NCBI GenBank assembly: GCA_016783865.1
Contig: JADHVS010000102.1
Location: 1 to 15,397, forward strand
Length of the DNA stretch: 15,397 bases
From: Bacteroidales bacterium
Lineage (GTDB): Bacteria; Bacteroidota; Bacteroidia; Bacteroidales; SM23-62
Reading direction: 5' to 3'
In this document: piece after piece, positions 14,590 through 15,397 of the stretch
How the letters are laid out: the number at the start of each line of letters is the position of its first letter
Position numbering within the stretch: the first letter of the stretch is position 1
Program-made: the position numbers and the translations under genes
The notes under the pieces: model-generated
What the model was told of the DNA's origin: nothing
Database searches by the model: none
What the model saw: the letters and a program-made list of their open reading frames with translations, nothing else

Positions 14590-15397
14590 ATGAAACAGAT
14601 CATTATTTCCATGGCCATCTTTATATTAATTATCGGTTGTGGTAAATCGGCAGATAAAATGGGGGAAGAGTATGCCGCAATGGCCGACGAAGCATTCATG
14701 GAACCTGCCCCGCCACCTGAGCAAAGCAGGCTTTCAGAGGAGCCACAGACAATCAAGGTTGAGCACAAGATAATAAAGGAATCGTGGATCAGATTCGAGG
14801 TTAATAAATATGCGGAGGCAATGGTTGACATCAAGGGCATGGTGAACAAACATAGCGGTTATATCAGTCAGGAAAATGAAAGCAGTTCAGATTATTCCCT
14901 GAACAACAACCTGAGTATCAGGGTGCCGGCAGAAAATTTCGATGCCCTGGTTGAAGAGCTTGTCAGCGTGGCAGTTAAGGTGGATAATAAGAATATCAAT
15001 GCACGGGATGTTACGGAAGAGTTTATTGATATTGAGGCCAGGTTAAATACCAAACGCGAAGTGGAAAAGAGATACATGTCCCTGCTGAATGATGCAAAGT
15101 CCATAACGGATATTCTTGCTGTGGAGGAGAAGCTCCGGGTCATCAGGGAAGAGATCGAAGCGAAAGAAGGAAGGTTAAAGTATTTAAATGACCAGGTCAG
15201 TCTCAGTACAATACATCTTGATGTTTACCAGAAGCTCACCTTTGAACAGGGATTTAAATTCTTCAAAAAGATCGGATCGGCATTGAAAGGGGGCTGGAAG
15301 GGGTTATTGAAAGTTTTAGTCGGACTGATCTATATCTGGCCCCTTCTGATAATTTTTTCAGGGGTGTTGATCTGGCTGATCAGGAAGAGCAGGAAGA
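14590..15397 (+). CDS. DUF4349 domain lipoprotein, 3' partial
   Basis: The ATG at 14590 follows an A-rich leader; 269 residues are visible and the frame runs off the window. The N-terminus has the lipobox LIIGC (C17 lipidation predicted), then an acidic and proline-rich linker. The DUF4349 domain (about residues 50-265) shows the family layout: two alpha/beta segments (IRFEVNKYAEAMVDIKGMV and NLSIRVPAENFDALVEEL), DVTEEFIDIEARLNTKREVE, and a helical coiled-coil hairpin (about 165-205, ILAVEEKLRVIREEIEAKEG). A transmembrane helix at about 242-264 (VLVGLIYIWPLLIIFSGVLIW) and RKSRK follow. The family is widespread but has no established function. Having both a lipid anchor and a C-terminal membrane helix suggests anchoring at both ends in the envelope. 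Confidence 0.9.
   Translation, partial: MKQIIISMAIFILIIGCGKSADKMGEEYAAMADEAFMEPAPPPEQSRLSEEPQTIKVEHKIIKESWIRFEVNKYAEAMVDIKGMVNKHSGYISQENESSSDYSLNNNLSIRVPAENFDALVEELVSVAVKVDNKNINARDVTEEFIDIEARLNTKREVEKRYMSLLNDAKSITDILAVEEKLRVIREEIEAKEGRLKYLNDQVSLSTIHLDVYQKLTFEQGFKFFKKIGSALKGGWKGLLKVLVGLIYIWPLLIIFSGVLIWLIRKSRK

Overview
The window looks like chromosomal DNA from a member of the Bacteroidota, probably a Bacteroidales or Marinilabiliales-type anaerobe or environmental lineage. The evidence is a eukaryote-like glycogen system (GT3 synthase fused to an alpha-glucan phosphorylase, plus a GBE1-type branching enzyme), several TAnnTTTG-type -7 promoter boxes, A-rich leaders instead of strong Shine-Dalgarno sites, many lipoproteins, an S41 lipoprotein peptidase, and short palindromic or tandem repeats between genes. 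I see no phage, plasmid, IS, CRISPR, tRNA or rRNA.

Layout. Positions 1-5833 hold a glycogen locus: a long synthase-phosphorylase fusion whose start lies outside the window (+) and the branching enzyme (-), meeting tail to tail on a shared TTAA. Positions 5834-5977 hold a large palindrome and a 14-nt tandem repeat. Positions 5978-8412 hold ribF and ahcY (+), each with a Bacteroidota-type promoter. A 69-bp two-hairpin repeat (8436-8504) separates ahcY from a convergent lipoprotein gene with a Rieske-like C-terminus. Divergent from it, 9056-9891 is a translationally coupled pair of unknown function: a small, very basic exported protein and an N-terminally membrane-anchored protein. Then come greA and a HIT-family gene (+), with a strong hairpin and two candidate promoters before greA.

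On the minus strand, transcribed right to left, lie an unknown lipoprotein gene, an EamA transporter gene (4-bp overlap), an S41 peptidase lipoprotein gene (20-bp gap) and, after a 119-bp spacer with two heptamer repeat tracts, ruvC. The right edge holds the start of a DUF4349 lipoprotein gene (+), preceded by a GC-rich hairpin repeat.

How the genes work together. The first two genes can make, branch and phosphorolytically degrade glycogen. ribF supplies FMN and FAD, ahcY recycles S-adenosylhomocysteine, greA rescues stalled RNA polymerase and ruvC resolves Holliday junctions: ordinary housekeeping. The envelope genes are mostly uncharacterised. No wholly new system is evident. The most unusual items are an S41 peptidase with Phe where the catalytic Ser is expected, a Rieske-like lipoprotein with Cys in place of the His ligands, the unknown 9056-9891 pair, and four distinct intergenic repeat types.
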